Below are positions 35,170 through 47,944 of a stretch of DNA of 64,000 nucleotides, piece by piece. The stretch's first letter is position 1. Each line of letters opens with the position of its first letter. Where the stretch lies: the NCBI RefSeq assembly GCF_003573695.1, contig NC_039361.1, forward strand, positions 89,732,149 to 89,796,148, in the 5' to 3' direction. The notes under the pieces were generated by a model. That model did not search any database and was not told where the DNA came from. It saw only the letters and a program-made list of their open reading frames with translations. A program made the translations under genes and the position numbers. Source of the DNA: Papaver somniferum (lineage: Eukaryota > Streptophyta > Magnoliopsida > Ranunculales > Papaveraceae).

Positions 35170-35522
35170 TGTCATGTACCTATCTAAAAGGAGGGTGCCT
35201 CTTATCGTATCGGTCGTCGGTCTTTAACATTAGTTATGTTTAGCTTAGTAGATTGATTAATTAGTCAGTTAATCTTAGTTGTAATGATGGGTTGGGATAT
35301 TAACACTTGGGCTATTGAGAGACGTTGATGCTAGGTGAGGAAAGGATGGCTTTATAAGCAGATCGAGTCTGTAAGAACAGTTCAAGCAAATTATAATCAA
35401 TTGAATTGTTTATTCGATTTTAGGTTGTGTTCTTCGGAACCAATAGGCTTGATTCGTGAGAATTGAGATATTATCAGCATTGATGATCCAAACTGTGTTA
35501 TTGTACATCTAGGTGCATAACA
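35170..35522 (+). repeat. E6 5' LTR
   Basis: 353 bp, starting TGTCATGTACC and ending GGTGCATAACA. A weak TATA (GCTTTATAAGC) lies near 35349-35359. Confidence 0.93.
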
Positions 35523-35524
35523 AT

Positions 35525-35534
35525 TGGTATCAGA
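35525..35534 (+). other. E6 primer binding site (initiator Met tRNA)
   Basis: TGGTATCAGA two bases after the LTR; the first ten bases of the classic plant Copia primer site. Confidence 0.8.
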
Positions 35535-35555
35535 TTCGTTCGATCCATAGGGGAT

Positions 35556-38500
35556 TTGTTGTATCGAGTTAGGGAAAAATGTGCAATCTATAACCATATA
35601 CTTGATTTGAAGAGACAATATCAAGATGTGCTTAAGTATGTACCTTCACCAAGTCGAAATTATCGTCTTTGGAAAATAGATTATCAAATATCCATCGCCA
35701 ATCTTAGATGGGAATCAATTAAAATACCACCATTAGAAGAACAATTCGTTAATGGAGTTATGAATGCCAAGGATACAAAATAGGAAGGGGTTTTCATTGA
35801 CAAAGTACATGAATTCAGTCAAGACTCTTCAGAAGAGAAGCAATTAGAGTCAATCCATGGGGTTAGATAAGCTGAACAGATTCAGGAAGAAATTCACTCT
35901 GACGAACCAACAGTGGAAGAAGTTGTGGTTCCTGAAGAAACAAAACCTGGAGAGATGTTTGTGGCTGAAGAATTGATTGTTGATTCTCTCGATTCCCTTG
36001 ATGCGTTGATTACATCATTTTTCTTTGATGATAAAGCAGATACAACCACTGATTTAGAAGATGATGATTGTCTCGATTTCGAATTACTCATTCCTTCGTT
36101 TTTCTTCAAGGAAAAGGAAGATTTACTTGCTGAGGTGAATTTTCAAACTACAGCGGTTCCGAGTAATGAAGGTAGTTGTGAGAAACTCCAAAGCTCAAAG
36201 GAGTTCGTCAGTGGTCCCAATAACGTAATTAGTAAGAATCGTTTTGCTCTTCTTCCTAATTATACTCGGTTATTGTTTGATCGTGGGAAAGATTTCAAAC
36301 TCATTAAACGTTTTTGTTACTTAGATGGAATTTATGAATTTGGTTTTAATGCAATTACTTCATGTTCCTTTGCACTATATGTCTGTTCAATTTTAATGAA
36401 TGAATGCAATGGAAATTCTATGTCTGAGCTAGTCTCTAAGAATGAGTACTGGTCAGCTTCTTGGTCTGGTGATTCAGTCGATTGTATACCAACTAATGAG
36501 GGTGTTATTAATACTACTAGAATGATAATTGGTAAAATATATGACAGTCAAGCTGTGAATTCGATGGTGTTGGAATTGATTTCCTCTTACATCTCAAAAT
36601 GGGTAACGTTTTTGATCGTGGGAAAGTAATTGAACTTCTGAAAAGGTATTCTAAATTTTCTGTAGAGTTGAAATTGTTGGATGCATACTATAGGAGACTT
36701 GTTCTGGAGCTACTTTATAAACATGGGTATCCATTTCAATTGTTGTTTATGAATACCAGTGGGTCGATATTTTTTGAAACTGTTGACAATAGTTATGAGA
36801 GTAAGCTATTTGCTCGATGGATATATGATCGAGGTAAATGTGCAGTTCCTTCTTGGATTTCTTATGCGAAGTTGATTTTTCGATTACTTCCTAACCTTGG
36901 GTATGAATCAAATTTTTGGGTTATACATTTACTGGTTCATGTATGTGTTGTTCATCCTGCGGATATTCAACTTGATAGGAAGTTGTTTGTTCAAATGCCA
37001 AAGAAAGATAAAATTTTGTTGGCTAGAGTAGTTACTATTCAGATGGCTATTCAGTTGTTGGTCCAAATGCTTGAAATGTGGAGGCCAATATTTTTTCATT
37101 TGCAGCTGGAGTGTGGTTTAGGTCATGTGATTGCAGTTCATTCTCTCGGATTATTGGTAATCACTCAGATTCATTTAGGGAGTTTTTCCTGTATCTATGA
37201 GTTTATGATATTCAATATTGTAATCATACTTCATTATGGGTTCTTATATCTGCCACCTTGGGTCTTCTTTCATGTTGCGCTGTGGTTTTCTAAGTCTCAG
37301 GGTAATTGGTTTGACCAGATTGCTCGAACTTGTACATTGGTTAGACAGGTATATTAACAGTTGATTCAGTTTGACAGTTCAGCTGGTGATTTTTCTTATG
37401 AGAATTTGATTTTTCTGTTGATCTTTGGGTACCACTCATACTTTTTGGCTGTACAATACATTGTTTTTTTATGTGTTACTGATGCTGACATTGTCGAGGA
37501 GAGGAAACTGACTATTACAATAGCTGCGAGAACTGGAATTCACTTGGTTGAGAATGTAGTGGAGAGATTGAATTGTGGTGATGCTCAAGCATTCATATTT
37601 TTTGAATGGTTGGAGGTTAGTGAAAGTGAACATGAGCACAAGCAGTGGTTGCCAAAAACTATGTACGTCTATAGGAGTATTTTTTTTATGTCCTCTGGCT
37701 ACTTACTTTCTGGTTTTAGTTACTTTTGGGGTTCGGCATCTCGCGCAAAGGTAGATTATACTCGGGCCCTATCTTTTATGCATAGCATGAGAACTCAGGC
37801 CATGTGCATAGTGTTTCATTTTCGATTTGTGTGGATGTTGGTGGATTTATTCAGGTGGAAATCTACGTTGTGTTCACTTGTTTTCTCGACTTTCAAACAA
37901 CTTGTGCTCGATATTATACACATTCCAAGTGTGTCGTTGGTAGTCTCGTTGTGATGGAAATATAAAGCAAATGTTGATACTCATCTTGATTGTGTACTAG
38001 TGCGAATTTCTGTATGGGCCCTTACTGAAGACGTTATAAAGCTAGAGGGCGTTTGCTTTGCCTTTGATGCAAAGAATGAGTGGATGTTTATCAGTTGGGG
38101 AAGAAGCACTAGATACTTCAGTTCAATGGTAGCAATTATAAGAGAAACTAGAATCATGTATGAGCACAGCAGTACACAGGCCAATGATTAGTTGCTTTCT
38201 GGGTTAGGAGTTGAAGTATTTAAAGGCTTCGCATGCCAATTCTTCAGCTTTGAGGTTAAATGTCTACTCATGATGATTGAAATTCTTCATGTATTAGCGT
38301 GGATTGATTACTTGAGGTGGAAATTCCAATTATTTCCAAATGTAAGGTGGAGTATGGATAATGTCAGCTCGAATTATCACATTCAGGTTATCGAACTGGT
38401 GGAACAGGAGTGGAGGCCAACCAATCTCCAACAAAATCTTAACTGGCAGATACATGTTGTACCAGCTCAGTGTTGCAATCCATCATTTACCAAAGGAAAT

Positions 38501-38773
38501 GCTCACGCCGTCACTGGAGAAATTATCAATGTCAGACTTATATCAGTCTTGCAGAAAGTGGGTGTTGAGGTTATAGGAAAGTTGGTGGAAGGTAGCTTGA
38601 CATCAGGGAGGAAGTCTTATCCTAGTTGGCGTTCCTTTTCTTGCAGTGTAACTAATAAAGTCCACCAAGCTACATTTGCTACTAAATTGAAAATTTTCTC
38701 GGCGGACATGTTCGTGGTGTTGCACAGTTCATCTGGTATGATCAGGATCCAGACTGCATTTTTGAGCAGCTAA
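35556..38773 (+). pseudogene. E6 long ORF region of unknown function
   Basis: Frame 1 is open from the primer site to 36629 except for TAG at 35781-35783 and TAA near 35868. It includes YVPSPSRNYRLWKIDYQISI, an acidic stretch and two similar segments, LDALITSFFFDDKAD and FELLIPSFFFKEKEDLL. Coding then shifts by one frame near 36600. The second frame (36599-38773, 725 codons) has only three stops: 37355-37357, 37952-37954 and 38189-38191. It is rich in Leu, Ile, Phe and Trp, and 37100-37300 looks membrane-like. A motif (F/Y)DRGK occurs at 36276, 36611 and 36824, each followed by helical Leu-rich sequence, suggesting internal repeats. No known retroelement or cellular domain is recognised. Starts are uncertain. 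Confidence 0.45.
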
Positions 38774-39083
38774 AATGCTTTCCTTGTTATAGTCATTTGT
38801 TGAGTTTCTTAATTCGGCACAAATGGCGTCCCAGGGGAGAGTTATTCTTGGGCCTGGAAAGTGGAAGTGTTGGCAAGTTACAATTGCACACACAGGTTCA
38901 GTTAGCTCACATCAATGCTGCAGTTGGTTCTTGAGGTATTGAGAAGCAAAGAAACATGACCAGGCATGACAAGCTGAGTACTATGGAAGAGTGGCTGATA
39001 TCAGTTCTTGATGGAGTTACGACAAAGCCTTGCATCTCAATCCTTCATCCTTGAGGACACGGATGTTGTAGAGGGGAAGGTAT
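38774..39083 (+). other. E6 3' untranslated region and polypurine tract
   Basis: Non-coding, ending GTAGAGGGGAAGGTAT directly before the 3' LTR, a typical polypurine tract. Confidence 0.65.
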
Positions 39084-39436
39084 TGTCATGTACCTATCTA
39101 AAAGGAGGGTTCCCCTTATCGTATCGGTCGCCGGTCTTTAACATTAGTTATATTTAGCTTAGTAGATTGATTAATTAGTCAGTTAATCTTAGTTGTAATG
39201 ATGGGTTGGGATATTAACAACTGGGCTATTGAGAGACGTTGATGCTAGGTAAGGAAATGATGGCTTTATAAGCAGATCGAGTCTGTAAGAACCGTTCAAG
39301 TAAATTATAATCAATTGAATCGTTTATTCGATTTTAGGTTGTGTTCTTCGGAACCAATAGGCTTGATTCGTGAAAATTGAGATATTATCAGCGTTGATGA
39401 TCCAAACCGTGTTATTGTACATCTTGGTACATAACA
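39084..39436 (+). repeat. E6 3' LTR
   Basis: 353 bp, the same length as the 5' copy and about 96 percent alike by eye. Ends GGTACATAACA. Confidence 0.93.
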
Positions 39437-39441
39437 CCTTG

Positions 39442-40317
39442 CAAGCATTCCTCGTCCGTTTCTGTCTCAATTATTGTCTCGACATCAACATCATCATTAA
39501 ATTCATTGCAAGCTCAATTGGGTCTTCCACAATACTGGTCATAACGGTCACATTCTCAACACATTCTTCTTGATTAGACTCAAACCTTGTTGCAAGAAAG
39601 TTCTGTAAACACTAGGTTCATCATACTCATGTACCTTTTAAAATAGGTGTTATCATTATAAAGATGAAGAGTTGAGTCAACTACACCAATGTCATCAAAT
39701 AGGTCCAAAGGTTGGTCATTTTCAACATAATTTTCAGACTCACCATAATAAGAATCTTCATCGGTTTCCCAACCTTTATCACGACGTCGGTTAAGTTCCA
39801 TATGAATGGTCCTACTAATTTCATCGACAAACTCTTCCGAGGCTCCATCATCTTCAAACTTGTATAATTTATGTGCAAGTTTCCTAACGTTCACACGCTT
39901 ACCACCATTAACTACAATAGGTTCTCTTTCCCATGACTCTTCCCTTTGAATGGGTGAATGATCATAACTACGATCCGGAGTCGGGTAAGAGAAAGTGTTG
40001 CAGAAATTGGTTTGTGCGACGTTCTCTCTATCACGGTCAAGTTGGTCTAGTCTTTGTTGCATATCTTTCAATCTATTCAAAATCTGCACACAACTCGAAT
40101 GAAGCCAATTAGAAGTAGAATTACCCCATCGTGGTGCTTGACTTACATACCCACTACAAGGTTGTTGTTGGTATGTATGAAACTCACTGTAAGGTTGTAT
40201 AGGATATGCATCATAGCCAATAAATTGGTTTTGATTGTATCCCATAAATGGTGGGCAATTGTCATAGTGTTGAGGTTGTTGAAAACCGTATCCATTGTTC
40301 CAATATGCTCCTTCCAT
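39442..40317 (-). pseudogene. E4 gag-position ORF, N-terminal part
   Basis: ATG at 40317 on the minus strand (MEGAYWNNGYGFQQPQHYDN), just after a TTGTTTCAG acceptor-like site as in E5. The product is Tyr/Gln/Pro-rich. Then come a helical segment (LNRLKDMQQRLDQLDRDREN), YDHSPIQREESWEREPIVVN (E5 has the same block) and an acidic segment. The frame ends at 39580. One frame over it continues FESNQEECVENV and VEDPIELA until E6 at 39441, so a frameshift separates them. No catalytic motif is visible. It is the same family as E5 24936-26072, function unknown. Confidence 0.6.
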
Positions 40318-40436
40318 AATAAGTACCTGAAACAAGAGTTCTCAAAACTATGTCAAAAACCAGAAAATAAGAATAATAAAAACAAATCTAATAACAAAAA
40401 AAATAAGAAACCAAAAACAAGTGTCAACCGCTGCCT

Positions 40437-40453
40437 CCCCGGCAGCGGCGCCA
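40437..40453 (-). other. E4 primer binding site (Asp tRNA type)
   Basis: Minus strand TGGCGCCGCTGCCGGGG, a few bases inside the 5' LTR (which ends at 40459). Same site as E5, and in degenerate form as E2. Confidence 0.8.
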
Positions 40454-40458
40454 AAATT

Positions 40459-43400
40459 TGATCGTTGTCGTAGGCGTCAAAAATAATTACACTTTCTTAC
40501 TACTCAAAATATATAATGAAGCAAGGTAAAAAAGAAAGGATCGCTTCCACAGAGAGGACTAGGTTGTCAATATGTTTCGGTTTCTTATGTAAAGCAAGCG
40601 GGGATTTTTTTGATTTTTAATAAACTAAGTTGTACTAAAAACAAATAAAGCGAAGTAAACACGCAAATCAAGATGTAAAGATATCGGTTAAGGATTTCGT
40701 TTTCATTCACAAACATGTTCTTGTCTTAATAACTAGAATTGATATTTAATCTCTCATTATCACAAGCTCTAGAATACTTTGTCAAAAGGATATCCCGCTA
40801 ATTTCCTGATTTCATCAACAAACACATTAAAAGATGTGAATATGAATTCTACCAAAAGAATAACCTAACGTCTTGCGCTAATCAGATTCAGTTCCCATGG
40901 AGCATTAAGATTCATGAAATAAGGCTAATCAATGCAATCGAAATACATTGCGAAACAATTTAACAAAGGTCATGGTTCACGTATGATTACAATGATGTAT
41001 CACTACAAGTTATAACCATATTTATGCTACTTGTGTTCAAGGACTATCGCTCGATGATTAACCCTAAACTACCAATTTGCAACTCGACAAAACAAACAAT
41101 CAAATCATGTTATAATACGTCAATCATATAACTATATTTCCAGAAAATCATGAACGATAAATATGAGACAAAACTAATATATTAATTCAAAGGACCATGT
41201 TATGTGAAATCCAACTAGTCCATAATCAAAAAAAATTAAGTACTTATGTTCATGGAGTTCATAACAAGAAGGAAATAGAAAAGCCATCATGTTTCTAAAC
41301 CCCAGACAGAAGTAAAAGCAAAGATAAAACATTCGAGAGCCCCTTGTTTCTTTTTTGTATCTTTATCTGCCTGTACCCCTCTCCAAATCCGAGCCATCCA
41401 AAACTTTTCAATTTATTTGCTCGGCTGAATCCTGGCCCAATAATTAGAACAAGCCCAAAAATTCAAGAACCCATCAGGTTCATGACTGCTATACCTGTCA
41501 GTTTTGTGGAACTGACAGTGCAAACTCCAGCTGCAACTCTTGCTCAAACTCAGGCATCACACAGCTCTTTCTCTGCATCGTTCCTAACATACATCTAACA
41601 TTCAACCATTGCAGTTGCATCCATGAAAATCAACATTCCAAAACAATCTGTAGCTTCTCTGAATTCCACAACCCCGCAAACCCATATCGCCAGGGTGTCT
41701 TAATTCCCATCTCGATCAGTCACAGCGACAACACCCTTCTCGGCTTTGAACTGCACCACCAAACTCATAACACAACCATTTATCAGCAGCAACTTCATAT
41801 ACTCCATTCCTTGTCACTGCTCTTGGCTGCAATTTCTGACTCCAGCCACAACATCATCACCAACTCAGATGCAACTCCATTTCATACCAAGAACCAACTT
41901 GAATTGCATCTTCACCTGTAGCTTTACCTGCAACTGCTCAACTAAGGCTACCACAGCAACACTGATTAGCCATACATCACCACCACATCAATTCTGCATA
42001 CTCCCATTTGCTCATAAATTCTTATGGCCAGTTCCAATACCACCAGCACAGTCACCAACTCTCCTTTGCAACCTCAACTTTGCCTCAACTCGGTTATTTC
42101 CTGCTATAACCACCTTGGCCTAGACACAGCAACTGCATCTTCTCAAGCTAGTACTGCTTCAACTTCATATCACCTTCATTAGCTCAGCAACATAATCAAC
42201 TTCTTCTTTGCTGAGTGCACCAGAGCTGCACCTGTAACACCACAACCCATTGTAATTCTAGCACCAATTGCACCACCAACAAAGTTTATCCTTACTATCC
42301 TCCATCTCGAATATGACAAGGCCACCACCAATTGTAACCCTTGCTGCCAGTTCTTCTTTATCCATGTCTTCATGCCACCAGTACTTCCAGTGTTCATCAC
42401 CAGTAACATACTACAACTCATCTCCCAGCTTCAGACCTACACATCCACAATTCCTTCCATCCACCATCAATATCATACATGCGGCACAACCTCAAACCTA
42501 TAATTCATTTTCTCAACCCGCGTTAGCCTGTAGCAGCAACTATTTCATCCATTGCATACATTCTTCAACCTTCCATCACCTGCAACCATTGCCTCAAATA
42601 CCAGCAGAACAACTTCTTGGACTCAAATCCATCACCAACATCTTCTCCATCCATGAAATGAACAGCAACCCTTGTACTCTTCATCTGCAAGAACACCAAC
42701 ACAAACCCATCATTGTATATTCATTGTTTGCTTCATCACAGCCCTCTCCTTAGCAGCAAACCCTAACTCAGTATCATCTCAATTGTTCTTCACTTCCGAT
42801 GAAATTAATCAGCAGAAACCACCTCAATATCTCTCAATCGGCCATCCAACCCTAACTGAACCTCTGCCATATCCAGAAACTTTATGAATCGATCACAAAA
42901 CCATCATCTTCATCAGCTGCAACTATCAGCTCAAAACCCCCTTCATTTCAACTCATTCGAACCCTAAATTTCTCCATCTGAATCTTCACGAATTCTTCCA
43001 TTGAACCCAATCGATCTCCACTCTGGTCTCTGAATTTTAACATCAGATGCTCACCACTGCCTCTGTCTCAGACAACAGCCGCACCCTTTCCTCTCTCTGG
43101 ATTTTAAGCAAATGATTGAGAGAAACTCTCAATTTCAGGTTTAAGGTAGTAATGGAAATTTATATTGGCACCACATATTACTGGATAGGGGCCACCTTAA
43201 ATTGTTTAGCCTGTCGGTTTCAGATAACTGACAGCCTACTTTTCTGTTCACTCAACTGGGAACTGACGGTTTATTTTCCAGCATGACTCTCTTGCACAAC
43301 CTAGCTCGCTCCAAATTTCGCATGTGAATTGGCCTTCTTGCTACTTTCGCTTTAAATGAATGACTTCTCCTTCTTTTGCTCTTAATGACTCCAGAGTACC

Positions 43401-43500
43401 TATGACGCTCAAAAGCAAACATAAGATACATAATTTACAAGAAAAGTAGCAAAGAAGCATAAACAATAGATAAATATTAAGGTGTTTATGACACCTATCA
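40459..43500 (-). repeat. E4 5' LTR
   Basis: 3042 bp, TG...CA. It matches 21443-22332 plus 30425-32714, but has a single copy of the 290-bp block and about 200 bp (42040-42270) not present in the left copy. Frames at 41344-42887 are CT/CA-rich LTR readings, not genes. Confidence 0.92.
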
Positions 43501-43505
43501 GTTGA

Positions 43506-44678
43506 ATGAGTTGTCTATGAGGCTGTTCGTATGAACCGAATTGAGCTATTATTACTAATTGTATGAACATTCACAGGAGCATCTCGTGGTTCTCAGTAGA
43601 GATAGAATTAGCAGCCAAATATAAGTTTTTGTTGTTCGATGAAGCTGATGCTGAGACCGAGAGTAGTTGGCCATGTTATGCAGTTGGTAACTTCAGAGTC
43701 CGTTCAGTTGGGACCAGTTAGAAGATCTGGAGCACTTATTTATATATTGAGAAAGAGAGATAGAAAGTGTTGTTGGGTTCAGCCGTGTAGAAAGGTGGCT
43801 AGATGGCAGAATGGAGAGTGAGTCTGAAATGGTCATGGCAAGTGGTGCTAAGAAGCTGGTACGAGCAGAAATTTGTGAAAGAGGTTACATCTATACGGAG
43901 TGTTCTCCCCAAATCCAGGAAGAGTTTGAATCAAGTAGTTAGAGAAGAAGTCAAGTTGTTGATGTATAAAGGATGAGCTTAATCAACCAAGAAGGGTACG
44001 ATTGAATACTGCAATCCGAATTTTATTTTGTTTTTTTATCTTAGTTCAGTTCTTTTTAGTTCTCTTCTGTGTTAGAGTTTTTGATTCAATACTTTTAATG
44101 TCTATCTACACAACAATGAGAAGTTAAACCCCTCTCTGCCAAGACAAGAGGGGAAGCTTAATGGGTTCTAGTATTCTTTACAGTGATCATAAATGAATTT
44201 CAGGTTTTAGTCCATTTCTTTGTCTTCGTTTGGTTGCATTTTTGTGTTGATAATGTCCACAAACTTTTTATATTCATTGTGATTTCCGGATACATTGAAT
44301 GCTAGGGAATCCCTGTGACATTTCTCAATTGAGCTTTATTTTAGAAACATAATCAATCAGTCATGATATGGTATTTGTTTTAGTTACTTTAAAATCCCAA
44401 TTTTCTATACCTTCCGGGTAGAACAAATCATTATTCAGTTCTGTTCGAGTTATCATTAAATGATATGAGAACTTGAAAGCCATTAGGTGGAACCTTGTGT
44501 CTCGGTAGATTTACATCAACTGTTATCTTTTATAAATATTGTTCTCTGCTTTCTCAATTACAAATCAAAATTATATTATTGCTTTGCTAAACAATTCTTC
44601 TGAGCACAAACAATCTTTGTGGTTCGAACACGACTATACTACACTTCTTTATCTTTGATACTCTGAAAAGAGTGATCA
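43506..44678 (+). repeat. E2 5' LTR, piece 3
   Basis: Last part of the E2 5' LTR, directly continuous with 21442 once E4 and one GTTGA are removed. It ends AGAGTGATCA before the primer site. It has no partner in the window because the 3' LTR is truncated. Confidence 0.75.
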
Positions 44679-44683
44679 AATTT

Positions 44684-44700
44684 TGGAGTCGCGGGCCGGA
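44684..44700 (+). other. E2 primer binding site, degenerate
   Basis: TGGAGTCGCGGGCCGGA lines up with TGGCGCCGCTGCCGGGG of E4/E5, with five changes. An Asp-type site that has probably decayed. Confidence 0.55.
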
Positions 44701-44941
44701 GATTGTTTAGTGTTCCTTAGAATTAAGTGTTGTATCTGTTTATTTTTAGCTTTGTTTTAGAGTTTGCTGATTTCTGTTGCTTCTTAACAAGGAGTAAGAT
44801 AGCTCCAAAGACTTGGCGACATTAGGAGCTGCTACGGGTGCAGGGAACAAGTGTTGTTGCTTCAATTGTGATTAGGCTGAAATATTTTCGAAATCACAGC
44901 CATTTGGGTAACATTATATCTGTTTCTTGTTTCTTTTGTGT

Positions 44942-47340
44942 ATGCAATATTCTAGGTCTGATCATTTTAATCGACTGCGAAACTATCATCATTTAGCTAA
45001 TAGGGTATTAGAGAATCACCCTAGTCATCTAATGGCAGGTGAAGCTGAGAGATTAGCGGTTGAGGCTGAAGCTGTTAGAATAGTTGCTGAGGCCGCAACC
45101 AATGCTGATGGACCTATAACCCTTAGGGATTTTTTGCAGCCGGAAAGGACTTCTACACCTTCTTGTATAATTCTTCCGGCTAATGCTGGCAATGTGTCGA
45201 TTAAGTATGGGAAGATACAAGTACTGCCTAAGTTTCATGGTTTGGACTCGGACAGTGCATATATACATTTGAAGGAATTTGACGAAGTCTGTGCAACTAT
45301 GCCTTTTGTTGCTGCGACTCAAGATGTCGTGAAATTGAAATTGTTTCCATTTTCTCTAAAGGAGAAAGCTAAGACTTGGATGCTTTGTGACCAAATACCA
45401 TTAGGACATGGAATGAAATGACTAGAGAGTTTTTGAAAAAAAAATTTCCTATTCATAAAACCATCACTCTTCGCAAAAATATTATGAATTCTTCTCAAAA
45501 GGAAAATGAGTCATTTTTCGAGTGTTGGAGAGATTTAATGACTTGCTTTCTAGCTGCCTTCATCATGGTTATGAAATTTGGAGAGTAATTAACTTCTTTT
45601 ATGATGGTCTGAATTCTTGTATGTGTCAGTTTGTTGAAATTATGTGTAATGGTCAATTTTTGAATAAATCACCTGATGATGCTTGGACTTACTTCGATTC
45701 GCTAGCTAAAAATGCCCAGAATTGGGATACTTCAGGCACGTCGGATAGAAATAAGTCCAAACCGTTAGCTACCTCTAGACCTGGAATGTATGTGCTGAAT
45801 GAAGAACATGACTTGAATGCTAAGATTGCTAGTTTGCATAGAAAGTTGATGCGATTTAGAAACCAAACGTAGTTAAGGTAGCTGACCCGGTCGAACATGC
45901 TTGTGGTATTTGTGAAAGTATTGAACACTACACTAAGGATTGTCCTACAATTCCAGCATTTCAGGAAGTGTTACATGACCAAGATAATTCTATGGATTCT
46001 TATAAAAGACCATTTATTTCCCCATATTCAGAAACATACAATCCAAATTGGCGAAACCATCCTAATTTCAGTTGGAGGAATGGTCCTACAATAAATGGTG
46101 TTAATGTTCCCCAAAAGTCATCATCTAGTAACCCTTATGTGCCACCTCATAAGAATTCTCTTGAGGATACTTTACATACTTTTATGCAGGGAAAAACACA
46201 GATAAATCAGAATGTTATGAAGACTTTAGATGATATGAAAACTAGCATAGTTAGAATTGAATGACGTCTCAATGTTAGGGAGAAAGGGATATTGCCTGCC
46301 CAAACTCAACCTAACCCAAAGGCACATTTGAAGTTGAAAATTCTAACCTGGAGCAAGCTAATGTTGTCACCACTCTTAGAAGTACGGTGATTGAGACCCC
46401 GATGAAGGTGAAAGAACCTGAGAAGTCTCTGAAGTTTAAGAATAGTCACAATGATACTCAAAATGAACATTCTGAAATTGATAGAAAGATGCATGCTCCA
46501 TTTCCTCATCGTTTATTGTCTACTAAACAATTGGATGATAATAAGAATATCCTTAATGTTTTTCAGCAGGTGAAGATCAACATACCTCTCTTGAGCGTGA
46601 TTAAGCAAGTTCCATCTTACGCCAAGTTCTTGAAGGATCTCTGCATGGTCAAGAGGAAGCACAATGTGCAGAAAAAGGCATTTCTCACGGAACAGGTAAG
46701 TTCTATTCTTCAACATAACACTCCTCCCAAATATAAAAATCCAGGATGCCCTATTATTTCTTGTATAATAGGGGATTTCATGATCAAACAAGCACTTATG
46801 GATTTGGGAGCTAGTGTAAACCTCCTACCGTTCTCGGTTTATGAGTAGTTGGGCTTAGGTGAATTAAAACCCACCTCAGTCACTCTACAACTTGCGGACA
46901 GACCCGTTAAAGTACCGAGAGGGATAGTTGAGAATGTGTTAATTCAAATTGATAAATTTTACTATCCGGTGGATTTTATCGTTTTGGATACTCAACCTGT
47001 ATCTAATGCTAGTAAAGAAATACCTGTCATCTTAGGTCATCCTTTTCTTGCAATTGCAAATGCCTTGATTAATTATCGAACTGGAATAATGAATCTTTCA
47101 TTTGGAAATATGACTGTTGAGTTGAATATATTTGATGCATGTAAAGGTCTAGGTGGTAGTGATGATATTCATGAAGTTAATATGATTGAAACAGGTGTGG
47201 AGGAAAAAGCATCTCATCTAGAAGCTAAAGTTCCTTTAGAAGCTTGTCTTCCTAATCTATTGGATTTACATGAGGTTGGATACATTGAAGAAGTTAATTC
47301 TTTACTGAATTCATCCCTGTTGCTGGAAACGGATAGGTGA
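44942..47340 (+). pseudogene. E2 Athila gag and protease, frameshifted
   Basis: ATG at 44942. Gag begins MQYSRSDHFNRLRNYHHLAN. The capsid shows MPFVAATQDVVKLKLFPFSL and AKTWM, then after a frame change near 45405 TWNEMTREFLKKKFP. A further shift leads to 45522-45872 (FYDGLNSCMCQFVEI), then a partial zinc knuckle, CGICESIEHYTKDCP, near 45905. Protease: SYAKFLKDLCMVKRK upstream, active site ALMDLGASVNLLPFSVYE, then PVILGHPFLAIANALINYRT and GIMNLSFGNMTVELNIF (up to about 47130). A TAG at 46846-46848 replaces what is normally Gln (CAG) between VYE and LGLGELKPT. Several frame changes and two or more stops prevent translation. The order and motifs are diagnostic for Athila. Confidence 0.85.
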
Positions 47341-47944
47341 CAGTCTAGATTTGAGTCACTTCAAATCAGTGAAACTGAGGCATTGTCTCCATCTGTAGAA
47401 TTCTCAAAGCCTGACCTCAATTGCCTTCCTAATGAACTGGATTATGATGTTTTAGGCCAAAATGGAGATGTTCTAAGTTTTTATACCATTTGAACATAAT
47501 GAGGAACAGAAAACAATGCATTCACATGTTGTTAGGAAGCATATAAGTGTCGCAGAATAGAGTATTGCAGGCATAGAAGGGATTGATCCTAGTATTTGCA
47601 CACGTATGAAGTCACAGCTCAATGAGCTTCATGAGATCAAAAATGGGGATGATACCAACTGCAAATGTAAAATGAAATTGTGTCTTGATAAGCATGATAT
47701 TAAGGAAATAGTTGAACCAGTTCTTTGCTATGATTCTCATTTGCACCAGTTTTCAGGTAAGCTTAAGTCACGATGGAAAGACCCTTTTAATTTTAAAAAT
47801 GAATTTCGTGATTGTACTGTTGGCATTCAAAATCCTAATGATAGCAACATCTTCAAGGTTAATGTGCAGCGGTTGAAACCAGTTTTGGAACTTGTGAATC
47901 CAGAAGTCGATACCACGACTCTGGAGGATCCTTCTTATGTTTGA
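47341..47944 (+). pseudogene. E2 RT-start to integrase-end deletion fusion
   Basis: After a stop the protease frame continues with KPDLNCLPNELDYDVLGQNG, the linker before Athila RT, then HVVRKHISVAE and IAGIEGIDPSICTR, the first RT residues. Directly after this, in the same frame at about 47604, comes MKSQLNELHEIKNGDDTNCK, which belongs near the integrase C-terminus. It is followed by FSGKLKSRWKDPFNFKNEFR and NPNDSNIFKVNVQRLKPVLE, ending at 47944. Palm, RNase H and the integrase catalytic core are missing. A single internal deletion explains this. Confidence 0.8.

Larger units (their letters stand above)
35170..39436 (+). mobile_element. E6: small LTR retrotransposon with non-canonical ORFs
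   Basis: The 4267-bp element has two 353-bp LTRs (TGTCATG...CATAACA) with about 15 mismatches by eye, and the perfect TSD CCTTG (35165-35169 and 39437-39441). The primer site TGGTATCAGA (35525-35534) fits initiator Met tRNA, the usual Copia primer. A polypurine tract GAGGGGAAGG (39071-39080) precedes the 3' LTR. The interior has long open frames but no gag, protease, integrase or RT that I can recognise. It interrupts the E4 ORF. Confidence 0.92.
21443..43500 (-). mobile_element. E4: non-autonomous Athila-like element, minus orientation
   Basis: It runs from TGATTGTTGTCG to ACACCTATCA, flanked by the perfect TSD GTTGA (21438-21442 and 43501-43505). The minus-strand primer site TGGCGCCGCTGCCGGGG (40453-40437) fits Asp tRNA, typical of Athila. 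The right LTR (40459-43500) is the 5' LTR; the left is split by E5. The interior has one gag-position ORF split by E6, and no pol. E5 is a sister element with the same layout. Confidence 0.92.

Noticed and set aside
45053..45322. 89-codon minus ORF
   Set aside because: It lies opposite Athila gag in a region with diagnostic gag coding on the plus strand.
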